Shown here: one piece after another, positions 1 through 11,445 of the stretch | Position numbering within the stretch: position 1 is the stretch's first letter | Layout of the letters: each line of letters starts with the position of its first letter | NCBI GenBank assembly: GCA_012728755.1 | Contig: JAAYEL010000005.1 | Location: 1 to 47,153, forward strand | Length of the DNA stretch: 47,153 nucleotides | Direction: 5' to 3' | Origin: Tissierellia bacterium | Lineage (GTDB): Bacteria; Bacillota; Clostridia; Tissierellales; Peptoniphilaceae | The notes under the pieces: generated by a model | The model's input: only the letters and a program-made list of their open reading frames with translations | Database searches by the model: none | What the model was told of the DNA's origin: nothing | Program-made: the position numbers and the translations under genes

Positions 1-2253
<2,253 letters not shown>

Positions 2254-2260
2254 TAACCAT

Positions 2261-2289
2261 AATGAAAGGTGTTAGCACTTTTCATTTTT
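2261..2289 (+). terminator. Terminator-like hairpin between yajC and recJ
   Basis: Eleven-pair stem: left arm 2261-2271, TTAG loop 2272-2275, right arm 2276-2286, with one G-U pair (2268/2279), then a T tract to 2289. The recJ start codon lies only 18 bases after the T tract. That leaves no room for a promoter behind it, so it probably acts as a partial terminator or attenuator within a transcript that reads on into recJ. Confidence 0.8.
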
Positions 2290-2307
2290 GTTTATGAAAG
2301 GATTTAT

Positions 2308-4071
2308 ATGTCAAAGTGGCTAATTTATAATAAAAAAGATAATTATGAAAAATTGAATAATGAAAAAAGACTAAGTAATATTCAAAAGTTGATATTAGCT
2401 AACAGAGATATAACTGATGAAAATGCCATTAATTCATTTATCGACTCATCCGTAGATAATATGTATGACCCATATTTACTAAAAGATATGGATAAGGCTG
2501 TTGAAGCAGTCTTTAATGCAATGATGCAAGGTAAGTTGATTCGCATCATTGGCGATTATGATGCTGATGGTGTATCTGCTACTAGCATATTGATGAAAGG
2601 CTTGGGTGCATTTTATGATCAAGTTTCTTACTCAATACCTGATAGGGTTGATGATGGATATGGCTTAAGCGTCTCATTAGTAGATAGATGCATAGAAGAT
2701 GGGGTTGAACTAATCGTTACTTGCGATAATGGGATAGCAGCTTTTGAAGCATGCGAATATGCTATGAAAAACAACATTGATGTAGTTGTCACAGATCACC
2801 ATCAAGTTATCTATGAAAATGGAGCTGAGATGCTACCAAATGCTAAAGCTATTGTTAATCCTTCGCAAGAAAGTTGTCATTATCCATTTAAGAAAATATG
2901 TGGTGCAGTAGTCGCTTATAAACTAATATATGCCCTATATATGAAATATGGTGATGATTTTTCAGTATCAAGAGATAGAATATTGGAGCTATTAGAATTT
3001 GCTGCTATAGGAACAATCGCAGATATGATGGACTTAGTAGATGAGAATAGAATCATCGTAATAGAAGGATTAAAGCGACTTAATAAGACTAGAAATCTAG
3101 GTATGATTGAACTATTAAGACAGTTAAATTGGGCAGATAGAGAAGTTGATGTATATACTATTGGTTTTATCATTGGACCTACTATCAATGCTACAGGTAG
3201 GCTATATACAGCTAAACTAGCTACAGAATTATTTCTTGATAATGACTTAGAAAGTTTAAGAGAATATGCTAGAGAGCTAATAGATCTAAATACTGAAAGA
3301 AAAGATATGACTAAAAATAGCTTAAATCACTCAGTATCTAAGATAATAGATGAAAAGTTATATGAAAATGATATAATAATTCTATATAACAATGAAGTAC
3401 ATGAAAGTATTTGTGGTTTGGTCGCAGGTAGAGTCAAGGACATTTTCAATAAACCAACAATAGTTCTTACTGATTCAATTAAAGATGATCAAGTGTTTTT
3501 GAAAGGCTCAGGTAGATCCATTGAAGCATATGATATGCATGCAAATTTAAGTGAGTTAAACTCATACTTTGTAGCTTTTGGGGGTCATAAAATGGCCTGC
3601 GGATTAACTATGAGATTTGAAGATCTGGATGATTTTATTAGCACTGTAAATAAAAGATCTAATTTAACCGATGATGATTTTCTAAAAATAGTTAATATCG
3701 ATGCAGCACTAAACTTTAAGATGATAAATTTTTCGTTGATTCAAGATATAGAAATACTTAAACCATATGGAAAAGGCTTTGAAAAGCCAAGATTTGCTTC
3801 AAAAAATGTTATAATAAATAATATTGGATTAATTGGTAAAAATAGAAATGTATTGAAAATGCAGCTTTCTCAAGCTGATATAGTAATAGATGCTATAAGC
3901 TTTAATCCAGAAAGAATAATTGAACAACTAGAGAAGAAGTTTAAGATAGATGATGTCACTTCTAGCTTTGGTAAGATACTTTATAAGTCTATGGATATAG
4001 TATTTACTATGTCTATTAATTCATTTAATGGAAGGAATTCAATACAATTAGTAATAGAAGAAATTAGGTAA
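2308..4071 (+). CDS. recJ: Single-stranded-DNA-specific exonuclease RecJ
   Basis: 5'-3' single-strand DNA exonuclease of the DHH superfamily, used in recombination, base-excision and mismatch repair. Metal-binding motifs are visible: GDYDADG with Asp83, Asp85 and Asp87, and TDHH with Asp163-His164-His165. A later SGRSIEAYDMHANL..FGGHKMACG block is the DHHA1 region. The start is ATG 2308, preceded by GAAAGGA at 2296-2302; the in-frame ATG at 2269 lies in the terminator hairpin and adds unconserved residues. Length is 587 residues. rel follows after 3 bases; the apt gene often found between them is absent. Confidence 0.96.
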   Translation: MSKWLIYNKKDNYEKLNNEKRLSNIQKLILANRDITDENAINSFIDSSVDNMYDPYLLKDMDKAVEAVFNAMMQGKLIRIIGDYDADGVSATSILMKGLGAFYDQVSYSIPDRVDDGYGLSVSLVDRCIEDGVELIVTCDNGIAAFEACEYAMKNNIDVVVTDHHQVIYENGAEMLPNAKAIVNPSQESCHYPFKKICGAVVAYKLIYALYMKYGDDFSVSRDRILELLEFAAIGTIADMMDLVDENRIIVIEGLKRLNKTRNLGMIELLRQLNWADREVDVYTIGFIIGPTINATGRLYTAKLATELFLDNDLESLREYARELIDLNTERKDMTKNSLNHSVSKIIDEKLYENDIIILYNNEVHESICGLVAGRVKDIFNKPTIVLTDSIKDDQVFLKGSGRSIEAYDMHANLSELNSYFVAFGGHKMACGLTMRFEDLDDFISTVNKRSNLTDDDFLKIVNIDAALNFKMINFSLIQDIEILKPYGKGFEKPRFASKNVIINNIGLIGKNRNVLKMQLSQADIVIDAISFNPERIIEQLEKKFKIDDVTSSFGKILYKSMDIVFTMSINSFNGRNSIQLVIEEIR

Positions 4072-4074
4072 GAT

Positions 4075-6225
4075 ATGTTAGACAAACTTTTAAACACCAT
4101 AAGACAATATAATAGTAATTGCGACGAGAAACTAATCACAAAAGCTTATAATGTGGCTAGAGATTCACACAAGGGACAATTGCGTAATTCAGGCGAGAGC
4201 TATTTTATCCATCCCGTTGCTGTAGCAGAGATACTTGCTGATTTGCAAATGGATGATGAGACTATTTGTGCAGGTTTGATGCATGATGTCTTAGAAGATA
4301 CTGAATTTTCAAAAGAACAAATGATAAAAGATTTTGGTGAGGAAATAACTGAATTAGTCGATGGTGTGACAAAACTTACTAAGATGAACAACCAGACTAA
4401 AGAAGAAAACCAAATAGAAACTATACGTAAGATGGTCTTGGCTATGGCAAATGATATCCGAGTTATCATCATTAAACTAGCTGACAGACTACATAACTTA
4501 AGAACTCTTGAGTATATGAAGCGTGAAAAACAAATAGACAAGGCTACTGAGACATTAGAGATTTACGTTCCTTTGGCACACAGATTAGGGATTAATACGA
4601 TCAAATGGGAGCTAGAGGATTTATCTCTAAGATATCTAGATCCTGTGGCATATTATAGTATAGTAGAAGAAATTGACCAAAAAAGATCAGAAAGAGAAAA
4701 AACTATACATGATATCATCCAAATTCTTGAAGGAGAATTAGATAAACTTAATATCAAATATACGATTACTGGAAGACCTAAAGGTATATACAGTATCTAT
4801 AATAAAATGAAAAAGCAAAACTCATCGATGGAAAATATCTATGATTTGATTGCCATCAGAGTTATAGTTGAGAATATAAATGAATGTTATGCCGTACTAG
4901 GTGTAGTACATAATATTTGGAAACCATTAATAGGAAGATTCAAAGACTACATTTCTATGCCTAAACAAAACCTTTACCAATCTCTTCATACTACTGTAAT
5001 TGGTCTAAAAGGACAGATATTTGAAGTTCAAATTAGGACTTTTGATATGCATAAGACAGCTGAATATGGTATCGCTGCTCATTGGAAATATAAAGAAGGC
5101 AAATCGAGAGTTTCTAACTTTGATCAAAGGTTAACTTGGATTAGACAATTGATGGAGTGGGAGAAAAACACAAACTCAAAAGAGTTTATGGAAAATTTCA
5201 AGGGAGATTTATTCTCTGATGAAGTATATATATTCTCACCAAAAGGTGACGTTATTGATCTACCAGCAGGCTCTACACCTGTAGACTTTGCATATAGAGT
5301 CCATTCGGATGTAGGAAACAAATGCGTTGGAGCTAAAGTAAATGGGAAAATTGTCCCATTATCATATAAGCTTCAAACTGGAAATATAGTACAAATACTT
5401 ACATCATCAAACTCAACTGGTCCAAGCCGAGATTGGCTTGAATTTGTTGTTACTTCGGGTGCTAAGTCTAAGATTAAATCATTTTTCAAAAAGGAAAGAA
5501 AAGACCTAAATATATTAGAAGGTCGTGAGATGTTAGAAAAAGAAGTACGCCGTAAAGGTTATGATTCTTCTAAAATCTTACTTGATGAATGGTTAAATGA
5601 GCTTGTAGAAAAGAATAATGTATTGAGTATTAACGACTTATATGCTGGTATAGGCTATGGAAATATTAACTTAAAGACTATAGTCACTAAACTGGAATCA
5701 AAATATGAGCAAAAATATATTGAAGAAAAGACATTGGCTGAATATAAAGATGATCTTAGTAAGGTGCATAAAAATGTATCTTATGAAAGTATCAATGTAA
5801 ACAACCTAACAAATCTTGAGACAAGATTTGCCAAATGCTGTTCGCCAATACCTGGTGATAAGATAGTAGGATATGTGACTCAGCATGGCGGTATCACAGT
5901 TCATACGATTGATTGTAGTAATATATTGAGTCTTGATAACAAAGAAAGATTACAAAATATAGCTTGGGACAATAATCCAAATGCCAAATATCCTGTGAAG
6001 ATTAATATTTTAGTATTAGATACTCCAGGTGTATTAGCCGAAGTGACTAAAGAAATAACTAAAGAAGGATTTAACCTAGCTGGTATAAATGCAAAGCCAA
6101 ATAAATACGGCACATATACCATTTCACTAGTCATAGAAGTCCAAAATGCAACACAACTAGATAAACTATTTGCCAAATTAAAAAAAGTTAAGGGAACACT
6201 TGATGTTTTTAGGGTGAAATCATAG
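4075..6225 (+). CDS. rel: Bifunctional (p)ppGpp synthetase/hydrolase (RelA/SpoT family)
   Basis: Makes and degrades the stringent-response alarmone. Domains in order: HD hydrolase (HPVAVAEIL; His70-Asp71 in GLMHDVLEDT; KLADRLHNLRTL), synthetase (GRPKGIYSIYNKMKK, YDLIAIRVIV, YQSLHTT), TGS domain (VYIFSPKGDVIDLPAGSTPVDFA), a Cys-containing segment (FAKCCSPIPGDKIVGY) and a C-terminal ACT domain (about 645-715). The RFKD motif at 288-291 is the charge signature of bifunctional enzymes; RelA-type synthetases carry EXDD there. Both catalytic halves look intact. 716 residues. Confidence 0.97.
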   Translation: MLDKLLNTIRQYNSNCDEKLITKAYNVARDSHKGQLRNSGESYFIHPVAVAEILADLQMDDETICAGLMHDVLEDTEFSKEQMIKDFGEEITELVDGVTKLTKMNNQTKEENQIETIRKMVLAMANDIRVIIIKLADRLHNLRTLEYMKREKQIDKATETLEIYVPLAHRLGINTIKWELEDLSLRYLDPVAYYSIVEEIDQKRSEREKTIHDIIQILEGELDKLNIKYTITGRPKGIYSIYNKMKKQNSSMENIYDLIAIRVIVENINECYAVLGVVHNIWKPLIGRFKDYISMPKQNLYQSLHTTVIGLKGQIFEVQIRTFDMHKTAEYGIAAHWKYKEGKSRVSNFDQRLTWIRQLMEWEKNTNSKEFMENFKGDLFSDEVYIFSPKGDVIDLPAGSTPVDFAYRVHSDVGNKCVGAKVNGKIVPLSYKLQTGNIVQILTSSNSTGPSRDWLEFVVTSGAKSKIKSFFKKERKDLNILEGREMLEKEVRRKGYDSSKILLDEWLNELVEKNNVLSINDLYAGIGYGNINLKTIVTKLESKYEQKYIEEKTLAEYKDDLSKVHKNVSYESINVNNLTNLETRFAKCCSPIPGDKIVGYVTQHGGITVHTIDCSNILSLDNKERLQNIAWDNNPNAKYPVKINILVLDTPGVLAEVTKEITKEGFNLAGINAKPNKYGTYTISLVIEVQNATQLDKLFAKLKKVKGTLDVFRVKS

Positions 6226-6675
6226 ATGAGAGCTATAGTACAAAGGGTATTGGAAGCAAGTGTCACTATTGATGGAAAGCTTCATTCTAACATCGATAAG
6301 GGACTTTTAGTCTTTTTAGCAGTTCATAATGATGACCAAGATAAAGACCTTGAATACATCTTGGATAAAGTATTAAATATGAGAATTTTTACCGATGAAA
6401 ATGGCAAGATGAATAAATCGGTTCTAGACGTTGGTGCACAGATATTAGTAGTATCTCAATTCACATTATTTGGTGATATTAGAAAAGGTAGAAGACCAAG
6501 CTTTACAGAATCGGCTAAGCCTGAAAAAGCGACATACTATTATGAGTTATTTTTAGAAAAATTAAGAGAATCTGTTGAGACAGTAAAAAGTGGTGTGTTT
6601 GCAGAAGATATGAAGGTATCTTTGATTAATGATGGGCCTGTGACTATTCAACTAGATTCAACCAAGATATATTGA
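6226..6675 (+). CDS. dtd: D-aminoacyl-tRNA deacylase
   Basis: Removes D-amino acids, and glycine mischarged on tRNA-Ala, from tRNAs. It has the two family signatures that form the dimer-interface active site: SQFTLFGD and NDGPVTIQLDS (the Gly-cisPro motif). 149 residues is typical. The ATG begins directly after the rel stop codon with no gap, so translation is probably coupled. The rel-dtd-MBL-aspS order is common in clostridia. Confidence 0.97.
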   Translation: MRAIVQRVLEASVTIDGKLHSNIDKGLLVFLAVHNDDQDKDLEYILDKVLNMRIFTDENGKMNKSVLDVGAQILVVSQFTLFGDIRKGRRPSFTESAKPEKATYYYELFLEKLRESVETVKSGVFAEDMKVSLINDGPVTIQLDSTKIY

Positions 6676-6682
6676 GGTAGTT

Positions 6683-7291
6683 ATGAGAGTTATTAAAGAC
6701 AATAGAAATCCAATGGGTACAAACTCGTATTTGGTAATTGATGATAATACAAAAGAATGCTATATCATTGATTGTGCTAGTAAATTAGAAGCATTTCAAA
6801 ATATAATTGAGGAAGAAAACTTAAAGCTAAATTATATCCTATTAACTCATGGTCATTTTGATCATGTCATGGGTGCAGAATTTTTAAGAGATAAATATAA
6901 TGCAAAAATAGTAGCTCATGTGGATGAAAAATCCATTTTGAATAATGAGAACTTAAATCTATCATCAATGATTAGAGCAAAAATTGAGTTTGATGCTGAT
7001 ATATATTTAGAAGGAGAAGAAGGTGTATTTGAGATATTCAAATACATTCATACTCCAGGTCATACAAAAGGTGGCGTATCTTTCTTAATAGAAGATAGAA
7101 TATTTACTGGAGATACATTATTTGATAAATCAATAGGACGAACAGATTTTCCGACTGGAAACTATAAGACTTTGATTGATGTGATAAAACAAAAGATACT
7201 TGTATTAGATCCTGATACAATTGTTCATGCAGGACATAACGATGATACAACAGTGGGTGCAGAAAAAATGCACAATCCGTTTTTAATATAG
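6683..7291 (+). CDS. MBL-fold metallo-hydrolase (glyoxalase II-like)
   Basis: Metallo-beta-lactamase-fold hydrolase of 202 residues. The metal-binding motif is THGHFDH, followed by HTPGHTKGG, the bridging Asp in FTGDTLFDKSIGRTD and the final His in VHAGHNDDT. This compact form, lacking the C-terminal helical domain of true glyoxalase II, is the standard companion of rel and dtd in Firmicutes. Its substrate is not established, so no symbol is given. Cytosolic; no signal peptide. Confidence 0.93.
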   Translation: MRVIKDNRNPMGTNSYLVIDDNTKECYIIDCASKLEAFQNIIEEENLKLNYILLTHGHFDHVMGAEFLRDKYNAKIVAHVDEKSILNNENLNLSSMIRAKIEFDADIYLEGEEGVFEIFKYIHTPGHTKGGVSFLIEDRIFTGDTLFDKSIGRTDFPTGNYKTLIDVIKQKILVLDPDTIVHAGHNDDTTVGAEKMHNPFLI

Positions 7292-7302
7292 AGGAGGAGC
7301 TA

Positions 7303-9090
7303 ATGGATAGCTTAGGAAATTTAAAAAGATCGCATTATTGCGGTGACTTACGTATGGAAAACTTAAATGAAGAAGTGACTTTAATGGGATGGGTTCAAAA
7401 GTCTAGAGACCTTGGTCCCCTAATATTTGTTGATTTAAGAGACAACAAAGGAATCACACAAATAGTTTTTCGTAAAGAAGACAACGAAGAATTATATGAA
7501 AAAGCTAAGACATTAAAAAGTGAATATGTCATAGCAGTGACTGGAAAAGTATTTGAAAGAGAATCTAAGAATAAGGATATACCTACAGGAGATATTGAGA
7601 TCATATCAAATGAATTAAGAATCTTAGATACTGCAAATACACCAAAGATATATATAAAAGATGATGATAATGTTTCTGAAGAAATGCGCCTTAAATATAG
7701 ATATTTGGATTTGAGAAAGCCTCAAATGCAACATAATATGAGAATGCGTGCTGAGATATCAAAAGCCTTTAGAGACTTTCTTTATGATAATAACTTCTTA
7801 GAAGTTGAGACACCATTTTTAGGTAAACCAACTCCAGAAGGTGCTAGAGACTATGTCGTACCTTCAAGAGTAAACAAGAATTTATTCTATGCTCTACCTC
7901 AATCACCACAACTATTTAAACAAATGTTGATGGTATCAGGGATGGATAGATACTATCCAATCGTTAAATGCTTTAGAGATGAAGATTTGCGTGCTAATAG
8001 ACAACCGGAATTTACTCAGGTTGATATAGAGATGTCATTTGTAAATATGGATGACGTGATCGCTATGAACGAAAAGCTACTTCAATACGTTTTTAAGAGA
8101 ATTAAAGGAATTGATTTAGCATTACCATTAAACAGAATGAGCTATCAAGAAGCTATGGAAAGATTTGGTTCTGATAAGCCAGACCTAAGATATGGTTTTG
8201 AGATTAAAGATATGTCGCAAATAGTTAAATTAACTGATTTTGAATTATTCTCAAATTCATTAGCAGAAGGTAAGCAAATCAGAGGTATAAACTTTAATGG
8301 ACTAGCTCAAAGCTATTCAAGAAAACAACTTGATAAACTTACTAAATACATGAAAGGCATAGGAGCAAGTGGCTTAATTTGGTTAAAATTAGAAAATGAT
8401 AATACGATTAACTCAAGTATAAACAAAGCTCTTAATGAACAGTTCAATGAAGCTTTGCTAAATCTATTTGACGCTAAAGAAGATGACTTGATTTTAGTTG
8501 TGATAGATAAAGAATCAAAAGTACTAGATTACTTAGGAAATCTAAGAGTGCATGTAGCTAGTGAAAATGTTCAATTTAAAGATGATGATTTTGCTATTAC
8601 TTGGATTGTCGACTTCCCATTATTTGAATATGATGAAGAAGAAGACCGTTATGTGGCAAAACACCACCCATTTACACATCCAGTTGATGAGGATATAGAT
8701 AAACTTACTACTAATCCTCACGAATGTAGAGCAAAAGCTTATGATATTGTTATTAATGGAGATGAAATAGGCGGAGGTTCTATCAGAATCAACAACTCTG
8801 AATTACAAAATAAGATGTTTGATGCTTTAAGTTTGACTGAAGATGATATTAATAATAAGTTTGGTTTCTTTATAGAAGCACTTAAATATGGAACGCCTCC
8901 TCATGGTGGTATCGCTTATGGTTTAGATAGATTTGTTATGACAATGCTAAATGTAAATAATATTAAAGATGTTATAGCTTTTCCTAAGACTCAATCTGCT
9001 ACAGATCCACTAACAAATGCTCCAACTTTCATTACTGAACAACAAATGGAAGAATTAAACATCGAATTTAGAGATGATTCAACAATTTAG
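7303..9090 (+). CDS. aspS: Aspartyl-tRNA synthetase
   Basis: Class II synthetase charging tRNA-Asp (possibly also tRNA-Asn if a GatCAB system is present; not decidable here). 595 residues, bacterial type with the GAD insertion. Seen: N-terminal OB fold (VTLMGWVQKSRDLGPLIFVDLRD), KYRYLDLRKPQMQ, motif 2 (FRDEDLRANRQPEFTQVDIEMSF) and motif 3 (GGIAYGLDRFVMTML). GAGGAGG precedes the ATG. In many clostridia hisS precedes aspS; it is absent here. The last 17 bases overlap tcdA. Confidence 0.98.
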   Translation: MDSLGNLKRSHYCGDLRMENLNEEVTLMGWVQKSRDLGPLIFVDLRDNKGITQIVFRKEDNEELYEKAKTLKSEYVIAVTGKVFERESKNKDIPTGDIEIISNELRILDTANTPKIYIKDDDNVSEEMRLKYRYLDLRKPQMQHNMRMRAEISKAFRDFLYDNNFLEVETPFLGKPTPEGARDYVVPSRVNKNLFYALPQSPQLFKQMLMVSGMDRYYPIVKCFRDEDLRANRQPEFTQVDIEMSFVNMDDVIAMNEKLLQYVFKRIKGIDLALPLNRMSYQEAMERFGSDKPDLRYGFEIKDMSQIVKLTDFELFSNSLAEGKQIRGINFNGLAQSYSRKQLDKLTKYMKGIGASGLIWLKLENDNTINSSINKALNEQFNEALLNLFDAKEDDLILVVIDKESKVLDYLGNLRVHVASENVQFKDDDFAITWIVDFPLFEYDEEEDRYVAKHHPFTHPVDEDIDKLTTNPHECRAKAYDIVINGDEIGGGSIRINNSELQNKMFDALSLTEDDINNKFGFFIEALKYGTPPHGGIAYGLDRFVMTMLNVNNIKDVIAFPKTQSATDPLTNAPTFITEQQMEELNIEFRDDSTI

Positions 9091-9781
9091 TAGGACTATT
9101 AATCTTATAGGTGATTCTCAATATGAGAAAGTGGTCAATAAAAAGGTAATAGTTTTTGGCGTAGGTGGAGTAGGCTCAGCAACGATAGAAGCATTGGTAA
9201 GATTTGGATTTAAATCCATAACTTTTGTTGACTATGATCGTGTGGATATCTCGAATCTTAATAGACAAATATTTTCAAAATATGCCAATGTCGGCATGTT
9301 AAAATGTTTAGCTATGAAAGAAAGAATCCATGAGATTAATGATGATATAAAAGTAGATTATTTTATAAAGAAATTGGTCGATAATGTTGATCAATTTGAA
9401 TTAAGCGAATATGACTATGTGGTTGATGCTATTGATATGATAACTGCTAAGCTTAATCTTATAGAATATTGCCATAAAAACAATATCAAAATCATATCGT
9501 CCATGGGTACTGGTAATCGAATTAGACCAGATTTGCTTACTATCACAGATGTATATAAGACAAAAAACGACCCTCTTGCTAAAGTAATGAGAAGAGAGTT
9601 GAAAAAAAGAAATGTTAAGAAATTAAAGGTTATTTGCTCAGAAGAGATTCCTATCACAAAATCGATAAGATCTGAGAATTCGAGTAAATCTACACCTTTT
9701 AGTGCTAGCTTTGTACCTCCAGTTTCTGGATACATGATAGCTGGCGATATAATAAAACCTTTTATAGAAGGAGCTGATTAA
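9074..9781 (+). CDS. tcdA: tRNA threonylcarbamoyladenosine dehydratase (ThiF/E1-like)
   Basis: ATP-dependent E1-like enzyme that cyclises t6A37 of tRNA to ct6A. Nucleotide-binding loop VFGVGGVGSATIEALVRFG; FVDYDRVDISNLNRQIF binds the adenylate; DAIDMITAKLNLIEYC and SSMGTGNRIRPD follow; the C-terminal half carries VPPVSGYMIAGDIIK. 235 residues, close to the family norm. The start overlaps aspS by 17 bases and matches the family N-terminus. Other E1-like families (MoeB, ThiF) are less likely because no molybdopterin or thiamine genes are nearby. Confidence 0.9.
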   Translation: MIQQFSRTINLIGDSQYEKVVNKKVIVFGVGGVGSATIEALVRFGFKSITFVDYDRVDISNLNRQIFSKYANVGMLKCLAMKERIHEINDDIKVDYFIKKLVDNVDQFELSEYDYVVDAIDMITAKLNLIEYCHKNNIKIISSMGTGNRIRPDLLTITDVYKTKNDPLAKVMRRELKKRNVKKLKVICSEEIPITKSIRSENSSKSTPFSASFVPPVSGYMIAGDIIKPFIEGAD

Positions 9782-9797
9782 AATTTATAAACAAGGA

Positions 9798-10196
9798 ATG
9801 GTTTCAAATGTAACTGGCGACAAAATAGAAGTAATAATGTCAAGAACGGCTGCATGTGGAGATTGCAGTAGTTGTGGTGGAGGATGTGAAGTAGAGACAA
9901 TCAATTTGGATGTCGATAATAATATTAATGCTCAGATTGGAGACTTTGTGCAAATCCAATATAAGAGTGCTAATATGATTAAAACTACAGCATTACTATA
10001 TATCTTCCCATTGATAATGATGGTTCTTGGTATATACTTTGGTTCTAAAGTTAGCTTAAATATACCTAAAGATTTACTAGATCTTGCCTCTTTTGGTTTT
10101 GGACTGGTGACTTTAGCTGTATCATTTTTAATAGTACATTTAATAGATAAGAGATTTAAGGTAAATAACCTTATTTCAATAAAAAAAATATCATGA
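9798..10196 (+). CDS. RseC/MucC-like (SoxR-reducing system family) membrane protein
   Basis: Family members have an N-terminal cysteine cluster followed by two transmembrane helices and take part in redox or Rnf-linked processes; the exact role here is unknown. Seen: [11 protein letters not shown] at about residues 15-25 and hydrophobic helices at about 59-77 and 92-113. From ATG 9798 it is 132 residues, but no properly spaced ribosome site serves that ATG. GAAGGAG at 9767-9773 is correctly spaced for an in-frame ATT at 9783, which would add five residues (IYKQG) matching the usual family N-terminus. Confidence 0.85.
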   Translation: MVSNVTGDKIEVIMSRTAACGDCSSCGGGCEVETINLDVDNNINAQIGDFVQIQYKSANMIKTTALLYIFPLIMMVLGIYFGSKVSLNIPKDLLDLASFGFGLVTLAVSFLIVHLIDKRFKVNNLISIKKIS

Positions 10197-10209
10197 TTGG
10201 GAGTTAATT

Positions 10210-11433
10210 ATGGAAAACCTTAGAGAGAAAGATTTAGAGATTTATGATTTAATTGGTCAAGAAAAGAACAGACAGTTTAACAATATTGAATTAATAGCTT
10301 CTGAAAACTTCGTATCAAAAGCAGTTCTTGAAGCTACAGGAAGCATCTTAACAAATAAGTACGCTGAAGGATATCCAAACAAAAGATACTATGGTGGTTG
10401 TCATGTGATTGATCAAATCGAACAGCTAGCTATAGATCGTGCTAAACAGCTTTTTAATGCTGAGTATGCAAATGTTCAACCACATTCTGGTTCTAGTGCT
10501 AACTTTGGTGCATACTTTGCTTATTTGAACCCTGGAGATAAAGTTTTGGGGATGAATCTGTCTGAAGGTGGACATCTAACACATGGATCGCCTGTAAATC
10601 TTTCTGGTAATTATTATGAATTTTCTCACTATGGTGTTGACTCAAAAACAGAGTTGATAAATTATGAAAATGTATACGATATTGCCCAACAAGTAAAACC
10701 AAAGATGATAGTGGCGGGCGCAAGTGCATATTCAAGGATAATAGACTTTAAGAAATTTCGTCAAATAGCTGATTCAGTTGATGCTATATTAATGGTTGAT
10801 ATGGCACATATAGCTGGTCTTATAGCTGCAGGATTACATCCTAGTCCTGTAGGAATAGCGGATGTTATTACTAGTACATCACATAAGACTTTAAGAGGTC
10901 CTAGAGGAGCTTTTATATTAGCTAATGAAGAAATGGGTAAAAAAATAAATAAGGCGAGGTTCCCAGGCACACAAGGTGGTCCATTAGAGCATGTTATCGC
11001 CGCAAAAGCTGTAGCTTTTAAGGAAGCTATGAGCGAGGATTTTAGGACTTATCAGAAAAATGTAATTAATAATGCTAAGACTTTAGCGAAAACATTTGAA
11101 GATGAGATAAGATTAGTATCTGGTGGTACAGATAATCATATCGTATTATTGGATGTATCAAGCATCGGTTTGACTGGTAAGCAAGCAGAGGCTATGCTTG
11201 ATGAAGTAAGAATAACAACAAATAAAAATACCATACCAAATGAAAAACAAAGTCCATTTGTGACTTCTGGTATCAGAATAGGTACTCCGGCTATGACTAC
11301 TAGAGGTCTTGGTGAGGAGGATATGATTTTGATAGGTAATTTAATCAAAGATACATTGTTAAGAAGAAAAGAAAAAGCAGAGATAATTAAGCAAGTAGAG
11401 GATTTAGTAAATAAGTATCCGCTTAATTATTAG
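10210..11433 (+). CDS. glyA: Serine hydroxymethyltransferase
   Basis: PLP enzyme interconverting serine and glycine with tetrahydrofolate, the main one-carbon source. The PLP lysine is Lys226 in [14 protein letters not shown]. Other blocks: [49 protein letters not shown] and [11 protein letters not shown]. 407 residues, normal. GGGAG lies before the ATG at 10210. It sits in the same + strand run as der and plsY; no folate genes are adjacent. Confidence 0.98.
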   Translation: MENLREKDLEIYDLIGQEKNRQFNNIELIASENFVSKAVLEATGSILTNKYAEGYPNKRYYGGCHVIDQIEQLAIDRAKQLFNAEYANVQPHSGSSANFGAYFAYLNPGDKVLGMNLSEGGHLTHGSPVNLSGNYYEFSHYGVDSKTELINYENVYDIAQQVKPKMIVAGASAYSRIIDFKKFRQIADSVDAILMVDMAHIAGLIAAGLHPSPVGIADVITSTSHKTLRGPRGAFILANEEMGKKINKARFPGTQGGPLEHVIAAKAVAFKEAMSEDFRTYQKNVINNAKTLAKTFEDEIRLVSGGTDNHIVLLDVSSIGLTGKQAEAMLDEVRITTNKNTIPNEKQSPFVTSGIRIGTPAMTTRGLGEEDMILIGNLIKDTLLRRKEKAEIIKQVEDLVNKYPLNY

Positions 11434-11445
11434 AAAGGAGTTTTT

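Noticed and set aside
4200-4541. 113-codon minus-strand ORF opposite rel
   Set aside because: Lies fully within the conserved HD-domain coding sequence; no ribosome site or recognisable content.
9501-9506. CCATGG sites in coding genes (also 13401, 29408 and 42278) as dispersed copies of the array motif
   Set aside because: They lack the flanking RT..YTR context and any inverted partner at the array spacing, and lie in conserved codons.
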